Below are positions 1 to 6,795 of a DNA stretch of 11,847 bases, piece after piece; within the stretch, counting starts at the first letter, position 1, and every line of letters begins with the position of its first letter. The notes below the pieces were generated by a model, which was not told the DNA's origin, ran no database searches, and saw only the letters and a program-made list of their open reading frames with translations. The position numbers and the translations under genes were made by a program. Source of the DNA: Methanothrix sp. (GTDB lineage: Archaea > Halobacteriota > Methanosarcinia > Methanotrichales > Methanotrichaceae); contig JAJRAX010000267.1 in NCBI GenBank assembly GCA_028679775.1, positions 1 to 11,847 on the forward strand. Direction: 5' to 3'.

Positions 1-52
1 GCGCCGGCCTGTGACTCATTCATGCCTTCTCCACTATCCATAATTACAAAGA

Positions 53-78
53 TTATTAAACTCCGACCCCTATAAAGG
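53..78 (+). promoter_or_regulatory. candidate TATA element of the MBF1 operon
   Basis: An AT-rich block TTATTAAA (53-60) is centred about 30 bases before the MBF1 start at 87, the spacing expected for an archaeal TATA box giving a nearly leaderless mRNA. A second TATAAAGG (71-78) is too close to the start to serve this gene. No Shine-Dalgarno sequence precedes the ATG, which fits a leaderless transcript. The call rests on position and composition only. Confidence 0.35.
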
Positions 79-86
79 TTTCCGAA

Positions 87-584
87 ATGACCGAGAAGCA
101 ATGCGAGATTTGCGGCGCTGAGATCTCAGGAGCACCTCAGAAGATAGTGATCGACGGCTCAGCGCTAGAAGTATGCAAGAGCTGTATGCGCTTCGGAAAA
201 CCAGAAGACAAATGGTCTCCGGTTCCAAAGAAGATGGTCCCAGTAGAGAGGGCGTTTACCATAAAACGACCTAAACCACGCGACCATTTTAGAGATTTGG
301 TGGAGTTGGTCCCGGATTTCGGGCGTAAGATCCGTGAGGCCAGAGAAAGCATGGGTCTATCTGTTGAGGATCTGGCAGCCAGGATCAAAGAGAAGGCAAC
401 GCTCTTAAAGAAGATCGAGCGGGAAGAGATCTCTCCAGAGGATGAGGTCAGAAAGAAGCTCGAGCGGGAGATGAAGATCAAGCTCACCGACCAGGCGAGC
501 GAGACTCGCGTCAAGTCGGCGATGGCAGGCCGCGGATTGACCTTAGGGGACATAGCCAGCATCAAACGGAAAAATGAGAAATGA
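87..584 (+). CDS. mbf1: archaeal multiprotein bridging factor 1 (zinc ribbon + HTH)
   Basis: Archaeal MBF1 is a small basic transcription/translation-associated factor; the archaeal form is reported to bind ribosomal 30S subunits. The 165-residue protein begins with a zinc ribbon whose ligands are visible as C6-x2-C9 and C30-x2-C33. A charged linker follows (about 45-75), then a Cro/C1-type helix-turn-helix at about 77-131 (FGRKIREARESMGLSVEDLA), which is the conserved MBF1 core, and a basic tail. Length and domain order match archaeal MBF1. It is the first gene of an operon: its TGA overlaps the ATG of the next gene by 4 bases (581-584), so the two are probably translationally coupled. The start at 87 puts the first CxxC at residues 6-9, as in relatives. 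Confidence 0.93.
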   Translation: MTEKQCEICGAEISGAPQKIVIDGSALEVCKSCMRFGKPEDKWSPVPKKMVPVERAFTIKRPKPRDHFRDLVELVPDFGRKIREARESMGLSVEDLAARIKEKATLLKKIEREEISPEDEVRKKLEREMKIKLTDQASETRVKSAMAGRGLTLGDIASIKRKNEK

Positions 585-1153
585 TCGCCAGTGCTGCTCG
601 ATATGTCATCGGTGGTGGCGTGATTGTATATCCCACCGAGACCGTTTACGGCCTGGGTGCCAATGCCCTAGATGAGCAAGCGGTTATGAGGGTTTTTCAG
701 ATCAAAAAAAGGCCTCTCTCCAATCCCATCTTTCTGGCCGTCTCCAATTTCGATATGCTCAGAAATGTTGCCGAGGTCAGCCGTGCCGATCTGGACCTTT
801 TAGAGCAGATCATGCCGGGGCCAGTCTCAGTTCTGGTCCAGAAGAAGAGCGTAGTCCCGGATATACTCACCGCCGGTTCGCCATTTGTTGGCATCAGATA
901 TCCGGATCATGAGACTGCTTTGAGGATCATCGATCTGGCCGGGCCCATCACCTCTACCAGCGCCAACCGCACCGGATCGCCTGCACCTACAAGCGTTGCC
1001 GCCGTATCTGCGGAGATTGCTAATCGAGTTGATGCGGTAGTAGACGGCGGAAAGTGCGCATATGGCCAGCCCTCAACCCTTCTGGATCTGGAGAAGCGGG
1101 TGATCGTGAGGCCAGGTGCGGGTCTTGATAAAGTAATGAAGGCGATATCGTGA
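581..1153 (+). CDS. threonylcarbamoyl-AMP synthase, Sua5/YrdC/TsaC family
   Basis: This enzyme makes L-threonylcarbamoyl-AMP from threonine, bicarbonate and ATP, the first step of t6A37 formation in ANN-decoding tRNAs. The KEOPS complex then transfers the group. The 190-residue protein is a single YrdC domain: PTETVYGLG at 18-26, a KKRPLSNP substrate-loop motif at 42-49 (KxR in place of the commoner KGR), GIRYPDH at 104-110 and TSTSAN at 124-129. It lacks the extra C-terminal Sua5 domain of long archaeal and eukaryotic forms, so it is the short TsaC-like type. It overlaps MBF1 by 4 bases at the start, and its stop overlaps the GTG start of the next gene by 4 bases. The family is certain; the short YciO-like members are sometimes of unproven activity. 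Confidence 0.9.
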   Translation: MIASAARYVIGGGVIVYPTETVYGLGANALDEQAVMRVFQIKKRPLSNPIFLAVSNFDMLRNVAEVSRADLDLLEQIMPGPVSVLVQKKSVVPDILTAGSPFVGIRYPDHETALRIIDLAGPITSTSANRTGSPAPTSVAAVSAEIANRVDAVVDGGKCAYGQPSTLLDLEKRVIVRPGAGLDKVMKAIS

Positions 1154-2070
1154 AGGCCAGAATCAGGGACTTCGTCGAGACAAAAGATGGGTGGCTATTC
1201 GCCGTCGCCGATTACAACCACCCTCATGGCCTTCGCTGTATGCTGCGTTATGTTCCCGACGAAGCCGGAGAACGGCAGGTTAACGGAAAACGCTACAAAA
1301 AGATGGATTTCGAGCCCGCCTTCCAGTTCCTCCGACAGGAGCGGCCTCTTTGGGTCTCAGATTTGCATGTGGTCCCGACGACCGAAGTTTCGAGGATCTT
1401 TTCGCCATCCGAGGCACTCATCTCAGTCGCGGAGCGGGATTCTCGGGTGAGGACCATTGCCAAGACCCTGGTCGAGGGTGGCGTGGGCTGGGAGCAGATG
1501 GGAATCACCGGCTCAATGCTTGTCGGACTGCAGGGCAATAGCTCGGACATCGATTTTGTTGTCTACGGTCCTACCTGGTGGAAGGCCAGGGATCTCATAG
1601 CTAGTGCGAAGGCAGACGGCAAAATCGGGGACCTTGACGAGGCCACCTGGAGGAAGATTTACTCCAAGAGAAAGCCGGAGATCAGCTTCGAGGAGTTCAT
1701 GCTCCATGAGTTGCGTAAAGGCAATCGAGGTCTCATCGATGGCACCTACTTTGACCTCCTCTTCACCCGTGAGTGGAACCAGATAGAGCTGCAGCCATCC
1801 GGCAGGCCAGCAGGAGCTGGTCGCATCGAGGCCAATGTGACCAATGCCGACTTTGCCTTCGACAGCCCAGCCATATTCAAGCTGGACCACCCGGAGGTAA
1901 ATGAGATATTCTGCTATTCTCATACATATGCAGGCCAGGCGCTCCCAGGTGAGAGAATTGAAGCGAAAGGGGTGCTGGAGGAGACAGATAACGGCCTTCG
2001 CCTTGTGGTGGGAACCACTCGCGAGGCCCGCGGAGAATGGATCAGATCGCTCACTTTGCTGGAAAACTAA
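1150..2070 (+). CDS. predicted nucleotidyltransferase (pol-beta superfamily), archaeal
   Basis: The 306-residue protein has a minimal nucleotidyltransferase core. GS at 121-122 is followed by D133-I-D135 (motif GS-x10-DxD), and a third acidic residue is probably D202 in YFDLLF. These are the metal-binding and nucleotide-transfer residues of the DNA polymerase beta superfamily. The core is flanked by about 110 N-terminal residues (RDFVETKDGWLFAVADY) and a beta-rich C-terminal segment (about 225-306, with GERIEAKGVLEE). Neither is assigned to a named domain with confidence; the C-terminal part could be an OB-like fold. The start is GTG at 1150, inside a GTGA overlap with the upstream gene. Operon position after MBF1 and a t6A enzyme suggests an RNA- or translation-related substrate, but the substrate is unknown. 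Confidence 0.8.
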   Translation: MKARIRDFVETKDGWLFAVADYNHPHGLRCMLRYVPDEAGERQVNGKRYKKMDFEPAFQFLRQERPLWVSDLHVVPTTEVSRIFSPSEALISVAERDSRVRTIAKTLVEGGVGWEQMGITGSMLVGLQGNSSDIDFVVYGPTWWKARDLIASAKADGKIGDLDEATWRKIYSKRKPEISFEEFMLHELRKGNRGLIDGTYFDLLFTREWNQIELQPSGRPAGAGRIEANVTNADFAFDSPAIFKLDHPEVNEIFCYSHTYAGQALPGERIEAKGVLEETDNGLRLVVGTTREARGEWIRSLTLLEN

Positions 2071-2096
2071 TTATAAAAATTCATTGATAAAGAGGT
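2071..2096 (+). promoter_or_regulatory. possible internal promoter and RBS before AMP phosphorylase
   Basis: Immediately after the nucleotidyltransferase stop there is a TATA-like TTATAAAAAT (2071-2080), about 28 bases before the ATG at 2104. A Shine-Dalgarno-like AGAGGT lies at 2091-2096 with 7 bases of spacing. The two may be alternatives: initiation from this TATA box would leave almost no leader, while readthrough from the upstream operon would use the ribosome binding site. Confidence 0.4.
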
Positions 2097-2103
2097 CCTT
2101 TGC

Positions 2104-3618
2104 ATGTTACAAGTTCGTCCTTTTGATATCGAGATAGGTCAGCACAAAGTCATGCTCAATGTAACGGATGCCAGAGAGAGAGGCCTTAACGCAGGCGACC
2201 GGGTGAGGGTGAGGGCTAAAGGTGTCGCGACAACTGCTATCCTCGACACCACTCTGGAGATGGTAAAGGTGGGTGAGATCGGCATATTCACCGAGGCCAT
2301 GAAGGAGCTTAATGGGCCTACAAGTGTGGATGTCCTGCATGCACCAAAGCCTGCATCACTTTGCTATATCAAGAGCATGATGGACAAGCAGAAGCTAACC
2401 GAGGATCAGATAAGAACCATCGTGCAGGATATAGTAGATAATAACCTCAGCGAGATCGAGCTGGCAGCTTACGTCACAGCTTCCTACATCCACAATATGG
2501 ACAGCCAGGAGGTGGAATGGCTCACCCGGGCCATGATCGATACCGGCGAGCGGATTCACTTTGACACCCATCCCGTGATGGACAAGCACAGCATCGGCGG
2601 CGTCCCCGGCAACAAGGTCTCGCTCCTGATCGTGCCCATAGTTGCGGCAGCCGGACTTCTCATACCCAAGACCAGCTCTCGCGCCATCACCGGAGCAGGA
2701 GGGACGGCGGATCTGATGGAGATCCTGGCGCCGGTGGAGTTCTCTGCCGATGAGATCAAGGAGATGACTGAGAAGGTTGGAGGAGTCATCGTCTGGGGCG
2801 GAGCCACCAACATCGCCCCCGCTGACGACAAGCTGATCAAGGCTGAGTATGCTCTGTCCATCGATCCCTACAGCCAGATGCTCGCATCCATCATGGCCAA
2901 GAAGGGAGCCGTCGGAGCTGACGCGGTTGTTGTGGACATGCCGGTAGGACCGGGCACCAAGCTCGCAACTCCTGAAGATGGCCGAACCCTGGCCAAGGAC
3001 CTCATCGATCTGGGAGAGCGTCTGGGAATCCGAATGGAGTGTGCCATGACCTTCGGCGGATCTCCGGTAGGCCGCACCATAGGCCCGGCTCTCGAGGTAC
3101 GCGAGGCGCTCACCGTTTTAGAGAACAAGGGTGGCCCGAACAGCCTCACTGAGAAGAGCCTCTCGTTAGCGGGCATACTGCTTGAGATGGGGGGAGTAGC
3201 CACACGAGGAGACGGCTATAAAGCTGCAGAGGATATCCTCACAAGCGGAAAGGCCCTGGCCAAACTCAAGGAGATCATCGAGATTCAGGGTGGCGACCCA
3301 AAGATCAAGAGCGAGGATATCGTTACCGGTGAGAACTGCGCGGACATCTTGGCTCCTGCGGGTGGCTACGTCGTTGCCTTCTTCAATAAGCGATTGGTAG
3401 AGCTGGCTCGCATGGCCGGTGCTCCCGCTGACAAGAAAGCAGGCGTCACCATCCACAAGAAGATGGGCGAGATCGTGAAGAAGGGAGAGTCGCTCATCAC
3501 CATCTGTTCTAGCAGCGACTGGCAGCTTGAGGCTGCAGTCAAAGATGCCAAACGACAGATGCCAATCGTAGTCGAGGGAATGCTCCTGGAGAGATATCCC
3601 CGGATCACTGAGCTGTAG
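2104..3618 (+). CDS. deoA: AMP phosphorylase (archaeal thymidine-phosphorylase family)
   Basis: AMP phosphorylase cleaves AMP (also CMP and UMP) with phosphate to the base and ribose-1,5-bisphosphate. In archaea this feeds ribose-1,5-bisphosphate isomerase and type III RuBisCO. The 504-residue length is typical of the archaeal enzyme, which carries an N-terminal extension of about 85 residues absent from bacterial thymidine phosphorylase. The family signature KHSIGGVPGNKVSL is at 161-174, followed by the phosphate- and nucleoside-binding SSRAITGAGGTADLME at 191-206 and a glycine-rich FGGSPVGRTIG at 317-327. The C-terminal alpha/beta domain is complete (VTIHKKMGEIVKKGESL). It begins 33 bases after the preceding gene and is followed 11 bases later by the HDAC-fold gene. 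Neither the isomerase nor RuBisCO is in the window. Confidence 0.93.
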   Translation: MLQVRPFDIEIGQHKVMLNVTDARERGLNAGDRVRVRAKGVATTAILDTTLEMVKVGEIGIFTEAMKELNGPTSVDVLHAPKPASLCYIKSMMDKQKLTEDQIRTIVQDIVDNNLSEIELAAYVTASYIHNMDSQEVEWLTRAMIDTGERIHFDTHPVMDKHSIGGVPGNKVSLLIVPIVAAAGLLIPKTSSRAITGAGGTADLMEILAPVEFSADEIKEMTEKVGGVIVWGGATNIAPADDKLIKAEYALSIDPYSQMLASIMAKKGAVGADAVVVDMPVGPGTKLATPEDGRTLAKDLIDLGERLGIRMECAMTFGGSPVGRTIGPALEVREALTVLENKGGPNSLTEKSLSLAGILLEMGGVATRGDGYKAAEDILTSGKALAKLKEIIEIQGGDPKIKSEDIVTGENCADILAPAGGYVVAFFNKRLVELARMAGAPADKKAGVTIHKKMGEIVKKGESLITICSSSDWQLEAAVKDAKRQMPIVVEGMLLERYPRITEL

Positions 3619-3629
3619 GGGCAGAAAAA

Positions 3630-4475
3630 ATGCAGGTTGCTATCATCTATCATGAGGATTTTGGGAAGAAAGGGTTTAGCGTCCTCAAGGAACGCATCCA
3701 GCCATCCTTTGAGAAGCTCATGGAGTCTGGGCTTGTGGACGGAGAAGATGTGCAGGTCTTCAGGGCCAAGCCGGCGCCAATTGAACTTGTGGAAGAGTGC
3801 CACACCGCCTCACACATGCTGAACATGAAAAACGATCCCTACCGGGAAGTGGCCATGCTCTCCGTCGGCAGCGTGATGATGGCTGCGGAGATGGTGGCCA
3901 CCGGACAGGCTAAAAGGGCTTTCGCCTACACCGGGACTGCTGGGCACCATGCCTCACGAGGCAGTTGCTGGGGCTTCTGCTACTTCAACGACGTGGCCAT
4001 CACCATCAAGCGTCTCCGGCAGATGGGTCTGGAGCGTTTTCTCATAGTGGACGTCGATCCTCACTTTGGAGACGGCACCCGCGACTTCTTTAAAGATGAT
4101 GCCAATGTGTTTCACATCAACCTGCACAGTGGCAGCGATGAGGTGCTCGATACTGAAAAGAACAACTATGACTTTGGGATTACCTTTGGAGCCAAGAATG
4201 AGCGATTCCTCACCACACTCAAGAGCGCTCTTGATCTGGTCAAGGATTTCGACTTCCAGATGGCTTTTCTCATCTTCGGGCACGACTCTCATCAGGACGA
4301 CTACGGTGGATTTGATCTCACCATCGAGGCCTACCCCAGGATGGCTCAAATGATACTGGATGCCGTGGGCGAAAGGGGATTGGTTGTGGTGCTCAGCGGC
4401 GGCTCATGTGTTCATGTTGCCGAGCGAGTTATTCCAGATGTGATCTCCGTTCTGGCAGGCAGGTGGCCGGCTTGA
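3630..4475 (+). CDS. histone-deacetylase-fold (arginase/HDAC superfamily) protein lacking the catalytic tyrosine
   Basis: Members of this family are zinc amidohydrolases that remove acyl groups from lysine, polyamines or small molecules. The 281-residue protein shows the active-site series in order: GHH at 105-107, GFCYFND at 115-121, DVDPHFGDGT at 141-150 and GHDSHQDDYGG at 217-227. D143, H145 and D219 are the likely zinc ligands. Two departures stand out. The histidine after H145 (HH in many HDACs) is F146, and the LEGGY segment carrying the transition-state tyrosine reads LSGGS (255-259), so the tyrosine appears to be replaced by Ser259. The gene lies 11 bases after AMP phosphorylase and abuts or overlaps the DUF89 phosphatase gene. 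Histone deacetylation is only one possibility; a small-molecule amidohydrolase is at least as likely. Confidence 0.82.
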   Translation: MQVAIIYHEDFGKKGFSVLKERIQPSFEKLMESGLVDGEDVQVFRAKPAPIELVEECHTASHMLNMKNDPYREVAMLSVGSVMMAAEMVATGQAKRAFAYTGTAGHHASRGSCWGFCYFNDVAITIKRLRQMGLERFLIVDVDPHFGDGTRDFFKDDANVFHINLHSGSDEVLDTEKNNYDFGITFGAKNERFLTTLKSALDLVKDFDFQMAFLIFGHDSHQDDYGGFDLTIEAYPRMAQMILDAVGERGLVVVLSGGSCVHVAERVIPDVISVLAGRWPA

Positions 4476-5329
4476 GGATGACCTCCAACTGTTACCCCTG
4501 CATCCTGGACCGGGCCAAGTTCGAGTGCGACATCGTATTCACCAAAGAAGAAGAGAAGAAGGGAGCTGTGGAAGAGCTGCTGGACTACATGGCCTGCCAC
4601 AAGGGCGGAGTGCCGGCGCTGGTGGGCACACAGCGAGAGCGCATAATCAAGAGGCGCAGCAGTAACCCTGATCCATATCAGAGCCTGAAAGATGAGAGCA
4701 ACCGCGTGGCCTCGAACCTTCTGCCGCTGGCCCAGGAGTTCTATGAGAGGGCAGAGGACGGGATAGAAGCACTGGTCAGGATCGCTGCTGCAGCCAACTC
4801 CATGGAGTTCGGGGTCAAAGGCCACGATTTCGATAACTCGACATTTGCCGGAGTTTTTTCGAGCACTCTTCGCGAGAGGCTTTATGGCGACATGGCCGAG
4901 ATCAAAAGACGCTTGGAGGGCTTTTGCAATATATTCTATCTCACCGACAATTGCGGTGAGGTTGTATTCGATCTGTTTGTAATCGCCAGGCTTGAGGAGA
5001 TGGGAAAACGAGTGGTGATTGGGTCGAAGTCTCAACCGGTGTTAAATGACGTCACAGTCTCGGAACTGAAGAGCATGACCAAGACAGAGGTCGTAGCCAC
5101 GGGCGATATGGTAGGAACCGCTTTGGAGAGCCTGGAGCCACAGGCCTCTTCCCTTCTATTTGACCCAGACTGGCTGATTCTCTCCAAGGGCATGGGAAAC
5201 TTCGAGACGATCACCGAGTTTGAAGATAGGCTCGCCGGTCGGCTCATCTACATCATGAGGGCCAAGTGCGAGGCAGTAGCTGTTGAGGTTGGCGTGCCCA
5301 AAGGAACTCTTGTGGCCAAGCCGGTTTAG
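4472..5329 (+). CDS. DUF89 / ARMT1-like metal-dependent phosphatase (damage-control type)
   Basis: DUF89 proteins are metal-dependent phosphatases, several of which remove damaged or excess phospho-metabolites. The 285-residue product has the archaeal subfamily I features: an N-terminal CYPC (C7, C10), N109 in AANSMEFG, the metal-site motif DNCGEVVFD (159-167), ND at 192-193, and SKGMGNFET (238-246). The start chosen is TTG at 4472, which overlaps the preceding TGA as TTGA and has GGTGG five bases upstream. ATG at 4478 is the alternative, but its only GAGG abuts it directly. A longer in-frame extension upstream to 4406 lies inside the HDAC-fold gene and is not credible. Linkage to AMP phosphorylase suggests a phosphosugar or nucleotide-derived substrate, by inference only. 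Confidence 0.88.
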   Translation: MRMTSNCYPCILDRAKFECDIVFTKEEEKKGAVEELLDYMACHKGGVPALVGTQRERIIKRRSSNPDPYQSLKDESNRVASNLLPLAQEFYERAEDGIEALVRIAAAANSMEFGVKGHDFDNSTFAGVFSSTLRERLYGDMAEIKRRLEGFCNIFYLTDNCGEVVFDLFVIARLEEMGKRVVIGSKSQPVLNDVTVSELKSMTKTEVVATGDMVGTALESLEPQASSLLFDPDWLILSKGMGNFETITEFEDRLAGRLIYIMRAKCEAVAVEVGVPKGTLVAKPV

Positions 5330-5335
5330 GGCTCT

Positions 5336-6052
5336 TCAAATGTAGTTCATGTCTACTTCCTGGTCGTCCAGCTCTTCCGGCTCCTCAATGGCTGGCTCCA
5401 GGAGGGAGATGTCTATATCCAGGCCAAGAAGCTCTTTTACTGCAGCCAGCAGTCTGCTCGCCGCCCGAACGTCCACTGTATCGGATCCAGATGTGGTGGC
5501 AAGCAGACAGAACCCGCGCATACCATAGCTTGGCGCTAGCCCAGCCAAGAGGCCGTTCATACCTCCGATGGCACCACTCCGCAGAAGGGAGATCTTGCAG
5601 TCGTTCAGGGCTTTTGCAGATCCTAGGTCCGTCGCAGTACCAAGTATCGTTTCGCCGGTTTCTCCCACGTATGCCGCGAGGGTGATCACATCGGTCACTC
5701 CCTGCTCTTTAAGTGTCTGCAAAATCTCGTCCGCCAGTTCATGCATTCCCACAACATCGAGCGGCTGGGCATCACCTGACAAAATGAGAATGTTCTCTTT
5801 TTCCAGTGGCCGCATCAGTTCCCCATGCATGAGATCCGTCAATCCTTCCAAGACCATGACCTGAGGTGGAAAGCTATGTGAATAGAAGGGCCTTATGGTG
5901 CTGCATTTCAAAGCAGTAACCAGGAAATCGGTGGCTACTTTGCCCACGCTTCCGATTCCTGGCAGACCGCAAATGCAGATGAAACTGGACTCAAACATCG
6001 TTTGAAGGTCTGGCGTGCAGCTATAACATTCTTTCGCCAGCCTCAGTGACAC
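5336..6052 (-). CDS. PAC2 family protein (archaeal proteasome assembly chaperone-like)
   Basis: PAC2-family proteins in archaea (PbaA/PbaB type) assist assembly or activation of the 20S proteasome. The 238-residue protein carries the family hallmark GLPGIGSVGKVA at about 29-40, followed by VMVLEGLTDLMHG (66-78), ILILSGDAQP (88-97) and GAIGGMNGLLAGL (160-172), as in archaeal members of the family. Its tail is very acidic (about 223-235) and ends N-Y-I, close to the HbYX motif used to dock into the proteasome. The start is GTG at 6052; a nearby out-of-frame ATG stops at once. No Shine-Dalgarno sequence is obvious, and only 16 bases separate it from the secreted-protein gene upstream, so it may be read from that gene's transcript. 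Its stop is 6 bases from the convergent DUF89 stop. Confidence 0.85.
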   Translation of the reverse strand: MSLRLAKECYSCTPDLQTMFESSFICICGLPGIGSVGKVATDFLVTALKCSTIRPFYSHSFPPQVMVLEGLTDLMHGELMRPLEKENILILSGDAQPLDVVGMHELADEILQTLKEQGVTDVITLAAYVGETGETILGTATDLGSAKALNDCKISLLRSGAIGGMNGLLAGLAPSYGMRGFCLLATTSGSDTVDVRAASRLLAAVKELLGLDIDISLLEPAIEEPEELDDQEVDMNYI

Positions 6053-6068
6053 ATTGAAGCTGTATTCT

Positions 6069-6668
6069 CTATTTGCTGCCGATAGCTTCTATCATCCAGT
6101 TGAAGGCAATGGTCTCATTGGTATCTTCGAGTGCAAACTGTGCCGGCTGAATATTGTCTTTTTGGAATAAGAAGGAGTTGCCCGGCTCATCTACATTTAC
6201 CATGCCGATAGGCGCAGCAGCGCGATCGTAGTAGACCACATAGAAGTCTCCCGTCACCTTTACCTCAGGGATCTCTATCTCGACGAATACCGGTTCAGTG
6301 GACAGGAAATACATATTCTGAGCATCGGCGAACTTGTAGAGAAGCTTGAGATCCTTGTCTCTGATCTCAATCATGATATTTCGGTCAGGCATGTATGTAT
6401 TGTCTGTCTCATTGAATTCGCTATAGGCTAAAATTCGGACCTTTTGCAGCTTCCAGCCAGAAACAGGTGCCTTGAACTTCACTGCTTCACCCAGATCCAG
6501 ATAGCCAAATGTTGCCGCTGCAGAGAATAGTGAATAGTTCATCTCAGAATAATTCTTTGTGCTATCTCCCGTCAGTACAGTCAAATCAGATTCTGCAGCC
6601 CATACCACACTACTGATGGCGAATAGTGCTGCACAACACAGGCAGACAATCAATAGCATTTTATTCAT
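6069..6668 (-). CDS. secreted paralogous protein 1 of 3, sequon-rich, function unknown
   Basis: The 199-residue precursor has a clear signal peptide (hydrophobic MLLIVCLCCAALFAISSVVW, likely cleavage after residue 24). No lipobox, C-terminal anchor or known enzyme motif is seen. The mature part is probably all-beta, and its core is shared with the next two genes: GEAVKFKAP, then EIRDKDLKLLYKFADAQN, then a proline-led strand and FYVVYYDRAAAPIG, ending NWMIEAIG. Four N-x-S/T sequons suggest N-glycosylation outside the cell. The start ATG (6666-6668) has GGTGATC only 2 bases upstream, and a second ATG three codons in would have better spacing. From memory, similar beta modules occur in extracellular proteins of Methanosarcinales. 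I do not recognise a named function. Confidence 0.85.
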   Translation of the reverse strand: MNKMLLIVCLCCAALFAISSVVWAAESDLTVLTGDSTKNYSEMNYSLFSAAATFGYLDLGEAVKFKAPVSGWKLQKVRILAYSEFNETDNTYMPDRNIMIEIRDKDLKLLYKFADAQNMYFLSTEPVFVEIEIPEVKVTGDFYVVYYDRAAAPIGMVNVDEPGNSFLFQKDNIQPAQFALEDTNETIAFNWMIEAIGSK

Positions 6669-6670
6669 AT

Positions 6671-6726
6671 GATCACCTATGATCTGCCAGACGATAATAA
6701 TGCATATAAAGATTTTGATGAATAAA
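6671..6726 (-). promoter_or_regulatory. promoter and RBS of secreted paralogue 1
   Basis: Read on the - strand, TTTATATG (6703-6710) is a strong archaeal TATA box about 38 bases before the ATG, preceded by an A-rich BRE-like stretch. GGTGATC (6671-6677) matches the 3' end of archaeal 16S rRNA. The 24 bases at 6703-6726 match those at 7457-7480 in 22 positions, so this is a duplicated promoter. Confidence 0.7.
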
Positions 6727-6738
6727 TTAATAATTGAT

Positions 6739-6786
6739 GATGGATGTGGCCGCTGGGATCATTCCTGGCGGCCTCTCTCATCCATC
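6739..6786 (-). terminator. long hairpin downstream of secreted paralogue 2
   Basis: GATGGATG (6739-6746) pairs perfectly with CATCCATC (6779-6786), and just inside them GGCCGC (6748-6753) pairs with GCGGCC (6768-6773). One arm carries 1 unpaired base between the stems and the other 5; a further short GGA/TCC can form in the loop. It begins 10 bases after the stop codon at 6796 on the - strand and ends about 12 bases before the next gene's promoter block, so it probably marks a transcript 3' end. No strong U tract follows, so it may act in 3'-end processing or stability. Confidence 0.6.
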
Positions 6787-6795
6787 AAATTAATG

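Noticed and set aside
4406..4471. N-terminal extension of the DUF89 frame to an ATG at 4406
   Set aside because: It lies wholly inside the HDAC-fold gene in another frame, and DUF89 proteins begin shortly before the CxxC that is found right after 4472.
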